Shown: positions 36,370 through 46,600 of the stretch, in pieces
How positions within the stretch are numbered: position 1 is the first letter of the stretch
Layout of the letters: the number at the start of each line of letters is the position of its first letter
Origin: CAVQFO01 sp963711725
GTDB lineage: Bacteria; Pseudomonadota; Gammaproteobacteria; Nitrococcales; Aquisalimonadaceae
Length of the DNA: 64,000 nucleotides
Reading direction: 5' to 3'
Assembly (NCBI GenBank): GCA_963711725.1
Contig: CAVQFO010000043.1
Location: 1-64,000, forward strand
The notes under the pieces: generated by a model
What the model saw: the letters and a program-made list of their open reading frames with translations, nothing else
The model's database searches: none
What the model was told of the DNA's origin: nothing
Position numbers and translations under genes: made by a program

Positions 36370-37468
36370 TCAAAGGCCCGCCTTAAGGCTGGCTTCGAGG
36401 AATTGGTCGAGGTCGCCGTCCAGCACGGCCTGGGTATTGCCCACCTCGACGCTGGTGCGAAGATCCTTGATTCGGGACTGATCCAGCACGTAGGAGCGGA
36501 TCTGGCTGCCCCAGCCGATATCGGCCTTGCTGTCCTCCAGCTGCTCCTGAACGGCCCGGCGTTCGCGCATCTCCCGCTCGTAGAGCTTGGCCTGGAGCTG
36601 CTTCATGGCCTGAGCCTTGTTCTTGTGCTGGGAGCGGTCGTTCTGGCACTGCACCACGATATTGGTGGGCACATGGGTGATGCGCACCGCGGATTCGGTC
36701 CGGTTCACGTGCTGGCCGCCGGCGCCGCTGGCGCGATAGACGTCGATCCGCAGATCCGCCGGATTGATCTCGATCTCGATGTTGTCGTCCACTTCCGGCG
36801 AAACGAACACCGAAGCGAATGAGGTATGTCGGCGGTTGCCGGAATCGAACGGCGATTTGCGCACCAGGCGGTGGACACCGGTCTCGGTGCGCAGCCAGCC
36901 AAAGGCGTACTCGCCCTCGAACTTCACCGTCGCACTCTTGATGCCGGCCACTTCGCCCGGCGAGACTTCCATCAGGTCGGTCTTGAAGCCCCGGCGCTCA
37001 CCCCAGCGCAGATACATGCGCAGCAGCATCTCCGCCCAGTCCTGGGCCTCGGTGCCGCCGGAACCGGCCTGGATATCCAGAAACGCGTTATTGGGGTCCA
37101 TTTCGCCCGAGAACATGCGCCGGAACTCCAGCTCGGAAACCTGGCGCTCGTACACCTGGACATCGGCGGCCACGGAATCGATGGTGGCCTGATCCTGCTC
37201 TTCCCGGGCCATGTCCAGGAGTTCGTCGGCATCCTCCAGGCCGCCTCCCAGGTTGTCCAGCGCCGTGACCACGCCCTGCAGGCGGGACCGCTCCCGGCTC
37301 AGGTCCTGGGCGCGCTCCGGGTCATTCCAGATGTCCGGGTCTTCCAGGCTGCGTTCCACTTCTTCAAGGCGGGCCTTCTTTTCATCGAAGTCAAAGATAC
37401 CCCCTCAGGGACTGGGCACGTCCCTTGAGGTCTTTGATGGCGTGGGCGATCTCGTTGATCTCGGTCAT
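36370..37468 (-). CDS. prfB: Peptide chain release factor 2 with programmed +1 frameshift
   Basis: RF2 ends translation at UGA and UAA. The protein starts at the ATG at 37468 and reads 25 codons to an in-frame TGA (37391-37393), then continues after a +1 shift to 36370, giving about 365 residues. The shift site on the minus strand is AGGGGGTATCTTTGAC, identical to the E. coli site: an internal Shine-Dalgarno, the CTT slippery codon, and TGA followed by C. The GGQ motif is in ASGAGGQHVNRTESAVRI, and the tripeptide anticodon SPF lies in RKSPFDSGNRRHTSF. Low RF2 favours shifting, so synthesis is autoregulated. Confidence 0.96.
37377..37396 (-). promoter_or_regulatory. RF2 programmed frameshift site
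   Basis: Minus-strand AGGGGGTATCTTTGAC: AGGGGG pairs with 16S rRNA, CTT is the P-site slippery codon and TGA-C is the weak stop context. It matches the classical prfB recoding element base for base. Confidence 0.95.
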
Positions 37469-37625
37469 GGCGGCGGCATGCACTTCCGGCTGACTGAACA
37501 AGGCGAGGAATGGTACTACACCGCGCCTCGCCCTGTCAGGAGCCGGAGGAACCGAGATCAGTCGGGTGCAGGATCGGTCTTCTCGGCCGCGAATCCTTGG
37601 AGGACGCCCACACGGGACCGAACGT

Positions 37626-39566
37626 TCAGCCTTGCTGTTCCTGCTCCTGTCGAACCACGTTCACCAAACCGCCCATCAGGACTGACCTCACCTGGCGTTC
37701 ACTCATGTCGTGAACCATCTTGTAGGTTTCGTCCTTGGTTTCATTGCGAACTTCCATTTCGCCCTTCTTCACCCCATCCCGGAGATTGCGGATCGTCAGG
37801 CGGTCGTTCTGCTCGATGCGGTCCCAGTCGTCCGGATTGGAAAAGCGCAGCGGGACCACGCCGAAATTGGCGAGGTTGCTCCAGTGAATACGGGAATAGC
37901 CCTTGGCCAGGACAACCCGCAGGCCCAGATAGCGTGGCGCCAGGGCCGCGTGTTCCCGGCTGGAACCCTGGCCGTAGTTCTCGCCGCCGACCACCGCGAA
38001 GCCTTGGCCTTCCAACTCCTTGGCCCGGTCGTAGAAGGATTCGTCCACTTGATAGAAGACGAACTCCGAGATGGCGGGCACGTTGCTCCGAAACGGCAGC
38101 ACCTGGGTCCCGCCGGGGAGGATCTCGTCGGTGGAAATGTCGTCGCCAAGCTTCAACAGCACCGTCACGTCCAACTCATCGGGAAGCGGGTCGAAGATGG
38201 GCAGATCCTTGATGTTCGGCCCCTTCTGCACCTCCACCGGCTCGCCTTCCACCGGCGGGCGCAACATCGTCCGCGTCACCTTCGGGCGCTCCGGTGGCTG
38301 GAAGCGCGGATAGTCGAAATCCAGGCTGCGGGGATCGGTGATCTCGCCCGTCAGCGCGGAAGCCGCCGCAGTCTCCGGACTGCAAAGAAACACGCTGTCC
38401 TCCTTGGTGCCGGAGCGTCCGGGGAAGTTTCGCGGAACCGTGCGCAAGCTGTTTCGGCCGGTGGCGGGCGCCTGGCCCATGCCGATACAACCGTTGCAGC
38501 CAGTCTGGTGGATCCGCGCGCCGGCATGGACCAGTTTGGTCAAGGCGCCGGTTTCGATCATGTTCTCGAAGATCTGCCGGGAGGTGGGGTTGATGTCGAA
38601 CGAAACCTGATCGTGGATCCGCCGGCCGTCCACAATATTGGCGGCGATGCCGAAATCCCGCAGTCCGGGGTTGGCGGAGGAGCCCACATACGCCTGATAG
38701 ATCGATTCGCCGGCAACCTCGCTGACAGGAACCACATTGCCCGGACTGCTGGGTTTGGCAATCAGCGGCACGAGTTCCGACAGATCGATCTCCTCGAGTT
38801 CGTCGTAGTCGGCGCCCTCGTCGGCCACCAGTTCAACATAGTCCTCGGCGCGATCCTGCAGCCGAAGGAACTCCTCCACGGCCTCGTCGGCCGGGAATAC
38901 AGTGGCGGTATGCCCCATCTCCTGGCCCATGTTGGCGATGACGTGCCGGTCCATGGCCGTCAGCTGTTGCAGACCGGGGCCGTAATACTCGAACACCCGG
39001 CCGGCGCCACCCTTGGTGCCGTGGCGGCGAAGCATTTCGAGGATGACGTCCTTGGCGCTGACCCAGTCCGGGAGTTCACCGGTAACCTTCACGCCCACCA
39101 CCTTGGGCATTCTGACGTAGAATGGCCGGCCGGCCATGGCCATGGCCACCTCCAGGCCACCGGCCCCCAGCGCGAACATGCCCAGCGAACCCGCCGCGCA
39201 GGTATGGCTGTCGGAGCCCAGCATGGTTTTCCCCGGCTTGCCCAACTGCTCCATGTGCAGCGGGTGGCTGACGCCGTTTCCGGGTGGGCTGAACCACAGG
39301 CCGTAGCGCTTGGCGGCCGTGTTCAGAAACAGGTGATCGTCGGGATTTCGAAAATCCTGCTGCAGCAGATTGTGATCCACGTACTGGGCGGACAACTCGG
39401 TCTTGACCCGAGGTACCTTCATCGCCTCGAATTCCAGCATCACCATGGTGCCGGTGGCGTCCTGGGTCAGGGTATGGTCGATCTTGAGAGCGATCTCCTC
39501 GCCGGGAGTCATGTCGCCCTCCACCAGATGATCCTTGAGTAGCTTCTGCGTGACGTTCAACGCCAT
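37626..39566 (-). CDS. Aconitate hydratase
   Basis: A 646-residue aconitase of the shorter AcnA-like type found in some bacteria and related to the mitochondrial enzyme. The 4Fe-4S cysteines are in GSDSHTCAAGSLG and TGCNGCIGMGQAP. The swivel domain has GDDISTDEILPGG and GQGSSREHAALAPRYLG. It interconverts citrate and isocitrate. Start at ATG 39566 (MALNVTQKLLKDHL), preceded by AGGTGGC. It stands alone downstream of the YqjK-like gene, on the same strand. Confidence 0.92.
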   Translation of the reverse strand: MALNVTQKLLKDHLVEGDMTPGEEIALKIDHTLTQDATGTMVMLEFEAMKVPRVKTELSAQYVDHNLLQQDFRNPDDHLFLNTAAKRYGLWFSPPGNGVSHPLHMEQLGKPGKTMLGSDSHTCAAGSLGMFALGAGGLEVAMAMAGRPFYVRMPKVVGVKVTGELPDWVSAKDVILEMLRRHGTKGGAGRVFEYYGPGLQQLTAMDRHVIANMGQEMGHTATVFPADEAVEEFLRLQDRAEDYVELVADEGADYDELEEIDLSELVPLIAKPSSPGNVVPVSEVAGESIYQAYVGSSANPGLRDFGIAANIVDGRRIHDQVSFDINPTSRQIFENMIETGALTKLVHAGARIHQTGCNGCIGMGQAPATGRNSLRTVPRNFPGRSGTKEDSVFLCSPETAAASALTGEITDPRSLDFDYPRFQPPERPKVTRTMLRPPVEGEPVEVQKGPNIKDLPIFDPLPDELDVTVLLKLGDDISTDEILPGGTQVLPFRSNVPAISEFVFYQVDESFYDRAKELEGQGFAVVGGENYGQGSSREHAALAPRYLGLRVVLAKGYSRIHWSNLANFGVVPLRFSNPDDWDRIEQNDRLTIRNLRDGVKKGEMEVRNETKDETYKMVHDMSERQVRSVLMGGLVNVVRQEQEQQG

Positions 39567-39727
39567 GGCGCCACCTCCGTTCGGCTGAAACACGATTCCG
39601 CTCGAATTGAGCACGGCTGGACCGGCGGGCGGGTACCGGGGACTCGCCTCGGCTACCTGATTTGCGGTATGGCTGGAATGGGGGGATTTCAATGGGGCCG
39701 GGACGCGCTGGAAACGCGACTCGGGGG

Positions 39728-40093
39728 CTACTCGGAATGTTCCGGCACGTCTTCTTCGGCGGGCTCCATGCCTTGCCGCAGGCGCTCCTGCAGCAGGCTC
39801 ACGACCACGGGAACAGCAATCTCCGCGCCCATCTCGACCAAGCCCGCGAAGCACGCGTGACGAGCGCTGCGGACCCTCTTCCGCATGGTCCCGACGGGGC
39901 GCCTCGGCGCCGGACTTGTGGGGCGGCGCAGACCCAGGGCAAGCCCCAAGCCAAATCCGCCGGCCATGACCAGCGGCGACGCCATTCGCCGCGACCAGCT
40001 CTGCTTCAGAGCACCGGCGGCCTGGCGCACCGCAGCCTTATCGGCCTGCAGGCTTTGTTCCTTCCGAGCGACCTTGCGTTTGAGGCTGGTCAT
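39728..40093 (-). CDS. YqjK-like small protein
   Basis: A 121-residue protein. The N-terminus is basic and helical (SLKRKVARKEQSLQADKAA), followed by SPLVMAGGFGLGLALGL, a short hydrophobic segment, and an acidic C-terminal tail. This matches the third member of yqjD-yqjE-yqjK clusters. The ATG at 40093 lies 56 nt inside the end of the yqjE-like gene. Similarity is weak outside the first 60 residues, so the family call is moderate. Confidence 0.6.
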   Translation of the reverse strand: MTSLKRKVARKEQSLQADKAAVRQAAGALKQSWSRRMASPLVMAGGFGLGLALGLRRPTSPAPRRPVGTMRKRVRSARHACFAGLVEMGAEIAVPVVVSLLQERLRQGMEPAEEDVPEHSE

Positions 40094-40493
40094 CCAGCGG
40101 CTCCAGGGACAACACCCGCCGGGTGGCGGGAAAACCAAGCCGACGGCTAAGCCGCAGCGCCCAAAGAATCGATAACAGGGCAAGCGCGCCGCTGATCGCG
40201 CCCACCAGAAGGAGCGACAGCGCAAGCGACATGCCGTGGACATACAGCCACACCACAGCGGCAGCCGCGATCGCTGTCCACGCCCCTGCGGCCAACAGGG
40301 CCGAGACCACGCCCAACGCAGCCATCTGCACCAGGCTGAGTCCGGCGAGCCTTAACTCCAGCGCCAGGAGATCCAGGAAATCCGAAAAGACGCGGCCTAC
40401 CGTGGCGGAGACTCCCGCCACGGTGCCTTGGGCGCTCCCGGTGCCCGGTATGCCGTCGTCGGCCTCGCTGTGGGGACTGCCCGAATCCGTCAT
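40038..40493 (-). CDS. YqjE/phage-holin-family membrane protein
   Basis: A 151-residue protein with two long membrane helices (about 57-80 and 86-112) and an N-terminal amphipathic stretch (VGRVFSDFLDLLALELRLAG). This is the YqjE/DUF1469 (Phage_holin_3_6) family. In E. coli yqjE is cotranscribed with yqjD, a ribosome-associated inner-membrane protein of stationary phase. The gene sits between the DUF883 and YqjK-like genes. Confidence 0.8.
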   Translation of the reverse strand: MTDSGSPHSEADDGIPGTGSAQGTVAGVSATVGRVFSDFLDLLALELRLAGLSLVQMAALGVVSALLAAGAWTAIAAAAVVWLYVHGMSLALSLLLVGAISGALALLSILWALRLSRRLGFPATRRVLSLEPLDDQPQTQGRSEGTKPAGR

Positions 40494-40512
40494 GCAGTCG
40501 CGCGCACCGCGA

Positions 40513-40761
40513 TTAACGACGAATCAGCGAACCGAGGACGAACCCCGCCGCGACAGCGATGCCCAGCGAAGCAATGGGGTGTTGGTTGACGTAGTCGCCC
40601 ACGGTATCGCGCATCTCCTGAGAGCGCTCCGCGGCGCGGTGCCCGGTTTCACGAATACGATTCTCGGCCCGCGCGCTCCGTTCGGCGGCGGCATCCACTG
40701 CATGGTGCGCCGCGCCGGCGACGCGTTCGGTGGTACGAGCCTGTTGTGTTTCTGCGGCCAT
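40513..40761 (-). CDS. DUF883 (ElaB/YqjD-like) membrane protein
   Basis: An 82-residue protein with an Ala/Glu/Arg-rich amphipathic helix and a C-terminal membrane helix ending in the family motif HPIASLGIAVAAGFVLGSLI. The E. coli homologues YqjD, ElaB and YgaM tether ribosomes to the inner membrane in stationary phase and are RpoS-controlled. First of a three-gene run. Confidence 0.88.
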   Translation of the reverse strand: MAAETQQARTTERVAGAAHHAVDAAAERSARAENRIRETGHRAAERSQEMRDTVGDYVNQHPIASLGIAVAAGFVLGSLIRR

Positions 40762-40896
40762 GGAAACCTCCTTATCGGCCTTGTATACGTCTGATCCATT
40801 ACTGTTACTGGGGTCGCGCCGGGGCGTTTCAACGACGCGGCGCGGCTCACCAGGAGAGATCGTATACGGGAATCGGCGGGATGAACTTGCTCCAGG

Positions 40897-43455
40897 TCAT
40901 CGCGACGTGACGGCGCTGGCCGGTGCGCTGGCAACCTTCGCCATGGGTCCCGAGATGAAATGGCCCTGGACGTAGTCCACGCCGCATTCACTGAGGGCGC
41001 TCAGCACACTCAGACTGTCCACATGCTCCGCCACGGTGCGCTTGCCCAGGGCGTGGGCGATCTCGACGATGGACAGCACCACCGCCCGGTCGATGGGATC
41101 GGCCACCACGCCGGGCGTGAACAGGCCGTCGATCTTGATGAAGTCCACGTCCAGGTGCTTGAGGTGACCGAATGAACAGAAGCCGGTACCGAAGTCGTCC
41201 AAGGCGAACTGGCAGCCCAGCCCCTTCAGTTCGGCGATCAGCCGACGGGCTTCCTCGATGTTGGTAATGGCGCTGGTTTCTGTGATCTCGAAGGTGAGAT
41301 TGGCCGCCGGCACGTCGTAGCGCGCGATCATTTCCTTGATATCCTCGGCCAACACCGGGTCGCCCATGGTATGGCCGGAGAGGTTGATCGACAGACGCGT
41401 GCACTCGCCCCGCGCCGTAACGTCCGCCAGGATTTCCATGGAGCGCTCCAGGACCCAGCGATCGATCTGCGGCATCAGATTGAACCGCTCCGCGGTGGGC
41501 AGGAATGCGTCCGGCGTGATGAGCTGGCCGTGGCTGTTGCGCAGCCGGATCAGCACTTCGTAGTAGACGGGCCGGTTGCCCTGGCGCTCCAGGACACGGC
41601 GCCAACGGCTGTCCGGCTTGGCGTCGGCGCTCATGGGCGGGAGATTGCGTATGGCGACGATGGGTTGGAAGAACAGCTCGAAGTGATCGTGCTCCAGCGC
41701 CTCGTGCAGCCGCGTGGACCAGCCCAACTCGATGTCCATGGCAACCTTGTCGTCATTGGGCGCGGAGAACACGTGCGTCTGGTTGCGGCCGCGTTCCTTG
41801 GCGATATGGCAGGCAATATCGGCATTGGCCAGGGTTTCGCCCGGTGAATGCGTCCCCTGATCCATGATCGCCACGCCTACACTGGCGTGGATCTTGTAGT
41901 TCAGGCCGGCGTACTGAAAGGGATGATCGGCCAGCACGGCCCGGAAGGCGTCCGCGGTGGCACCGATGTCCTCGGAGCTGGCATTGCGCAAAATGACGGC
42001 GAACTCATCGCCGCCCAGGCGCGCCAAGGTATCGGACGCCCGCAGGCGCGACTGCAGCAACTGCCCGACCTCCAGCAGCAACCGATCGCCGGCGGCATGG
42101 CCGGCGGTATCGTTGATGTACTTGAAACGGTCCAGATCCAGATACAGGAGCGCGCTGACTTCGCGGCTGCGCTTGACCCGGGCGACCTCCTGATCCAGCT
42201 GCTTCTCGAAGTAATTGCGGTTGAGCAGTTTGGTCAGGGAATCGTGATTGGCCTGCCAACGCAGCTCCTCTTCCATCAACTTGCGCTCGGAGACATCCCG
42301 GAATGCGACCACCGACCCCTCGCGCACGCCTTCGATGTGCAGCGGATAAACCGTGCATTCCACGGGGACGGGGTTGTCGGCGCGATTCCAGAACACCGTC
42401 TGCCAGTCGCGAAGCTGGTCTCCGGTGGCGTAGGCGTTGCTCAGGAAACAGGTCTCCGGCGGATTGGCGGTGCCGTCCTGAAACGCGTAGTGAAACAACG
42501 AGTGGGGCGAGAGGCCCACCAACTCCTCCTGATCACCGTAGCCCAGGATCCGCTTGGCCGCGGGGTTAATGAAGGTGATCACGCCTGCGCTGTCGACGCC
42601 GTAAACTCCGTCACCCACGGAACCGAGAATCCCCTGCAGCCGGTGGCGTTCCGCCTGAATGGACCGCTTACCGAGGATCGAGCGGCTCATGGCCGCCACG
42701 CGTGCCAGAAACAACTCCTTGGCCTCGCTCTTGAACATGCACTCGATGGCGCCCGCTTCCAGCCCGTCCCTGATGACCTTGTCCAGGTAGGTGCCGGTGA
42801 GGATGGCCGTGGTGATATCGGAGGTTTCCGCGTTGTCCTTGAGCTGGCGGCACAATTCGTCGCCCGTGGCGTCGGGCATGAAATAGTCGATGATGGCGAT
42901 GTCGAATCGCGCCTTCCGGGCCGTCTCCAGCCCTTCCTTCACGGACGAGGCGGTTTCCACCTCGTAACCGTGCCGCGTCAGAAGGTTGCGATAGTTGACC
43001 CGCACCGTGGGCGAATCATCCACGAAGAGCACGCGTATCTGCTCAGCCTGGCGGCGGACCGGCTCCGGCTCACCCTGGGCTTCGCGCATCCCCGCCAGCA
43101 ACTGATCCAGGGAATCACGCGCCTCGTCGTGAGCCTCCCATTTCAACAGGGCCGTCCCCGGCCGGCGGGTAACCCATGTCAATTTAGCGGGATCGCTGTC
43201 CTGACTGACCACCAGCACGGCCAGCTGGGCGAATCGGGATTCGCCCAGCAAGGCGAACAAATCGTCGGCGACCGGGTCCGTACGCGGCGGCCAGCCCACC
43301 ACCACGGCCTCGAAATCCTCCGGGTGAGCGCCCAGCGCGGCCAAGCCGGCCTCAAAGCTGGTTGCCTGAGATACGAAATAGATGTCTTCCGGCAGTTGCC
43401 GCTTAAGCGCATGGCGCAACGTTGCCGAACGCTCAATAACGAGTATCCGGTGCAT
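40897..43455 (-). CDS. Response-regulator GGDEF/EAL protein (c-di-GMP turnover)
   Basis: An 852-residue protein. Start 43455 (MHRILVIERS) has a GGAGGAG ribosome site; the longer upstream frame is not supported. Domains: degenerate receiver (1-125, no Asp in VVVGWPPR); complete receiver (about 145-265, FDIAIIDYFMPDATGDE); PAS (about 270-385); GGDEF (about 390-560) with intact GGDEF and an I-site RASD five residues before it; EAL (about 575-835) with YEVLIRLR in place of EAL and DDFGTGFCSFGHL. Both synthesis and hydrolysis of c-di-GMP are plausible. It is cytoplasmic, with no membrane segment. The input kinase is unknown. Confidence 0.9.
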   Translation of the reverse strand: MHRILVIERSATLRHALKRQLPEDIYFVSQATSFEAGLAALGAHPEDFEAVVVGWPPRTDPVADDLFALLGESRFAQLAVLVVSQDSDPAKLTWVTRRPGTALLKWEAHDEARDSLDQLLAGMREAQGEPEPVRRQAEQIRVLFVDDSPTVRVNYRNLLTRHGYEVETASSVKEGLETARKARFDIAIIDYFMPDATGDELCRQLKDNAETSDITTAILTGTYLDKVIRDGLEAGAIECMFKSEAKELFLARVAAMSRSILGKRSIQAERHRLQGILGSVGDGVYGVDSAGVITFINPAAKRILGYGDQEELVGLSPHSLFHYAFQDGTANPPETCFLSNAYATGDQLRDWQTVFWNRADNPVPVECTVYPLHIEGVREGSVVAFRDVSERKLMEEELRWQANHDSLTKLLNRNYFEKQLDQEVARVKRSREVSALLYLDLDRFKYINDTAGHAAGDRLLLEVGQLLQSRLRASDTLARLGGDEFAVILRNASSEDIGATADAFRAVLADHPFQYAGLNYKIHASVGVAIMDQGTHSPGETLANADIACHIAKERGRNQTHVFSAPNDDKVAMDIELGWSTRLHEALEHDHFELFFQPIVAIRNLPPMSADAKPDSRWRRVLERQGNRPVYYEVLIRLRNSHGQLITPDAFLPTAERFNLMPQIDRWVLERSMEILADVTARGECTRLSINLSGHTMGDPVLAEDIKEMIARYDVPAANLTFEITETSAITNIEEARRLIAELKGLGCQFALDDFGTGFCSFGHLKHLDVDFIKIDGLFTPGVVADPIDRAVVLSIVEIAHALGKRTVAEHVDSLSVLSALSECGVDYVQGHFISGPMAKVASAPASAVTSR

Positions 43456-43691
43456 CGGACTGGCTCCTCCAGCCTCGGCGTCTGGCGCGCGTACGCTTCC
43501 TGCTGGCGCGTCAACGCCATCATCGGTGGTTCGATTGTTCTTAATTTCGGACGGCCCTACGGGTCGTTTCTTATTCTCGTTTCTTATTATTGAGGCGCAC
43601 ATGCGCCTCCGAATTCATTCCCCTGAAAACGCGGCCCAATCGACCGAAAAAGCCGAAAAAACGGGCCACTTCGTGGATTCACCATAGCGCG

Positions 43692-46600
43692 TTACGCGAC
43701 CCGTTCCCACTGTTGACGCAGCCGTTTGTCGGAAACCGGTGTGGCCGTACCCAGCGGTTGAGCGAAAACCTGTATACGGTATTCCTCGATCAACCAGCGA
43801 AACGCGTCGAGCTCCTCCCGATCGACCCGCCCGTCGTTGCGCGCCCGGAGATACTTTTCCCAGAACGGCCGCACCGCGCGCAGGCCCGTGCGCTCGCGGC
43901 CGGGATCATTCTGGAGCTTGTCCAGACGCCAGCGGATCCCTTCCAGGTAACGGGGCAGGTCCGCCAGCCGCCCGGCCGGGGTCGCCGCCACAAAACCCGA
44001 ATAGACCAGATTCTCAAGCTGTTCGCCGATGTCTGCGACGCTCTCCATGGCCCGCAGATCCGCCGGTCCCTTGAGTCGCTTGCGCACTTCGTGGAATACC
44101 GCCAGGACCCGCCCAACCCGGTCGCACAGCTCATTGGCCGTGGACAGCAATTCCCCGCCATGCTCGCGCAAGCGCTCGCGGAACGCCTTCTCGGTGCGGG
44201 GCGGATCACCGTCGGGCATGAAGGTGCGCTCCAGCGCGGCTGCGATCAGGTCTTCCTTGAGTTCGTCGCAGGACCCCACCGGCGCATACAGCAGGCACAT
44301 CCGGTCGATTTCGGGGAGGTTGCGCCGCAGGTACCGGCCGCGATCCCCCAACTCCAGGAGAAAAAGTCGTCGCACCCCGGCCCGCGTCGCCTCTCTTGCC
44401 CGGGCCTCGGAATCCATGAGGCTCAGATCCACGCTGCGCCCCCGGTCCATCACCGCCGGATAGGCCTTGACCACCGCACCGGCCTGCTCGAATTTCACGG
44501 CCTCCGGCAGGTCGCCGAAATCCCAGCGTGTCAGGCCCGCGCGCTCCCAGGGGCTTTCGGCGTTGTCACTGAACGAGGCGCTGGCGCGGTCTCCATACCC
44601 CCGTTGCAAAGCCTCCAGGTCCCGCCCTTCGGCGACCACATTGCCCTCGCCGTCAAGCAAGCGAAAATTCATGCGCAAATGGTCCGGCAGCGGCACGTCG
44701 TCCCAGGCGTCCACCGGCAAATCCACGCCGGTCATCCGCTGCAACTCCAAACGCAGCCGGTTGATCATGGACCCCTCGCGTTCCGGTACCGACCGCAGGA
44801 AGGCCTCTGCAAATTCCGGCGCGGGCACGAAATTCTTGCGCAGGCGCTTGGGCAACGCCTTGATCAAGGCGACGGCCTTCTCTTCCACCAGGCCCGGAAC
44901 CAGCCACTCGAAGGGCTCCGCGCGCAGCTGGTTCAACGCGGCCAGAGGAACCCTGACGGTGACGCCGTCGTCCGGATCCCCGGGCCGGAAGTGATAGTCC
45001 AGCGGCAGCGACAAACCGCAGGCCTCGAGACGCTCCGGAAACCGGCCTTCGGTCACCTCGCGGGCGTCCCGCTGCATGAGGGTCTCGCGAGTCATTTTCA
45101 GGAGCTGCGGGTCGCGCTGCCGCGCCTGTCTGTACCAGGCGTGAAATCCCGCCGAGCCGGTCACGTCGCGGGGAATTCGCTCGGCGTAGAAGGCAAACCG
45201 GGCGTCGGCGTCCACCAGCACGTCACGGCGCCGGGTCCGCGCCTCCAGGCCCTCGATATCCTCGATCAGGCGGTGGTTGTGCTCCAGAAATGGCGCCGAA
45301 CCTCGCAGATCGCCATCCACCAAGGCTCGGCGGATGAAGATCTCCCGGCAGACGGTGGGATCAACGGCCGCGTAGTCCGCTTTCCGGCCCGAGGCCAGAA
45401 CCAGGCCGTAGAGGGACACCGTCTCGGGCGCCACCACCCTGCCCCGCCGCGCGTCCCAGTAGGGTTCGCCATAGGACCGGCTGAGCAGATGGGTCGCCAT
45501 GGCCTCGATGTCTCCGGGACGCACGGCCGCCACGGTTCGCGCGTAAAGACGGCGCGTTTCCACGAGTTCAGCCGCCACGATCCATTTGGGCGGCTTTCGA
45601 AACAGCCCGGAACCGGGGAAAATCTGCAGCCGATTGCCTCGCGCGCCCAAATATTCCCCGCTCTTGCCCTTTTCCTCGTCGCGGCGGGCGACATTGCTGA
45701 GCAGGCCGCTGAGCAGAGCGCGGTGAATGACCTCCCCCTCTGCCGGCCCGTCGTTGATACGCTGGCCGGTGCTGCTCATCAACTCCCGCAGCTGGCCATG
45801 GATATCCTCCCAATCCCGCATTCTCACAGGCGAGAGAAACCGCTCCCGGCAGTATTGCCGGAGCTTGTTGCGGGACAGATGCTTCCTCTGTTCCCGGTAG
45901 TCCCGCCAGAGATTGAGGTACGCCACGAAGTCGGACTGTTCGTCGGCGTAGCGGGCGTGCGCCTCGTCGGCGGCTTGACGCGCCTCCAGCGGACGCTCCC
46001 TGGGATCCTGGACGCTCAGCGCCGAGGCAATCACGAGGACTTCGTCCAGGCAGGACTGACGGGCGGCTTCCAGCAGCATGCGGCCGATTCGCGGATCCAC
46101 GGGCAGCCGCGCCAGATCACCGCCCAGCCGGGTGAGTCTGCGGCGGTCGTCCACCGCCCCCAACTCCTGCAGCAACCGGTAACCATCGTTGACGTGCTTG
46201 CGCTCCGGTGGCTCAACGAACGGGAACTCCTCCACGTCGCCCAGACGCCACGCCTTCATCTGCAGGATCACCGCCGCCAGGTTGGTGCGCAGAATCTCCG
46301 GATCGGTGAATTCCGGCCGATCGGCGAAGTCCTCCTCCGAATAGAGCCGGATGCACACTCCCGGACCGGTGCGGCCGCAGCGGCCGGCCCGTTGATTGGC
46401 ACTGGCCTGGGAGACGGGTTCTATGGGGAGGCGCTGCACCTTGGTGCGATGGCTGTAGCGGCTCAGACGAACCCAGCCGGTGTCCACCACGTACCGGATA
46501 CCGGGGACGGTGATGGAGGTCTCGGCCACGTTGGTGGCCAGCACGATGCGCCGGCCCCGATGGGGGGCGAACACGCGCTGCTGCTCGGCGGCGCTGAGCC

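Noticed and set aside
37710..39542. 610-codon open frame opposite aconitase
   Set aside because: Antisense shadow; aconitase cysteine motifs are on the other strand.
41848..43593. 581-codon open frame opposite the GGDEF/EAL gene
   Set aside because: Antisense shadow with no conserved motifs.
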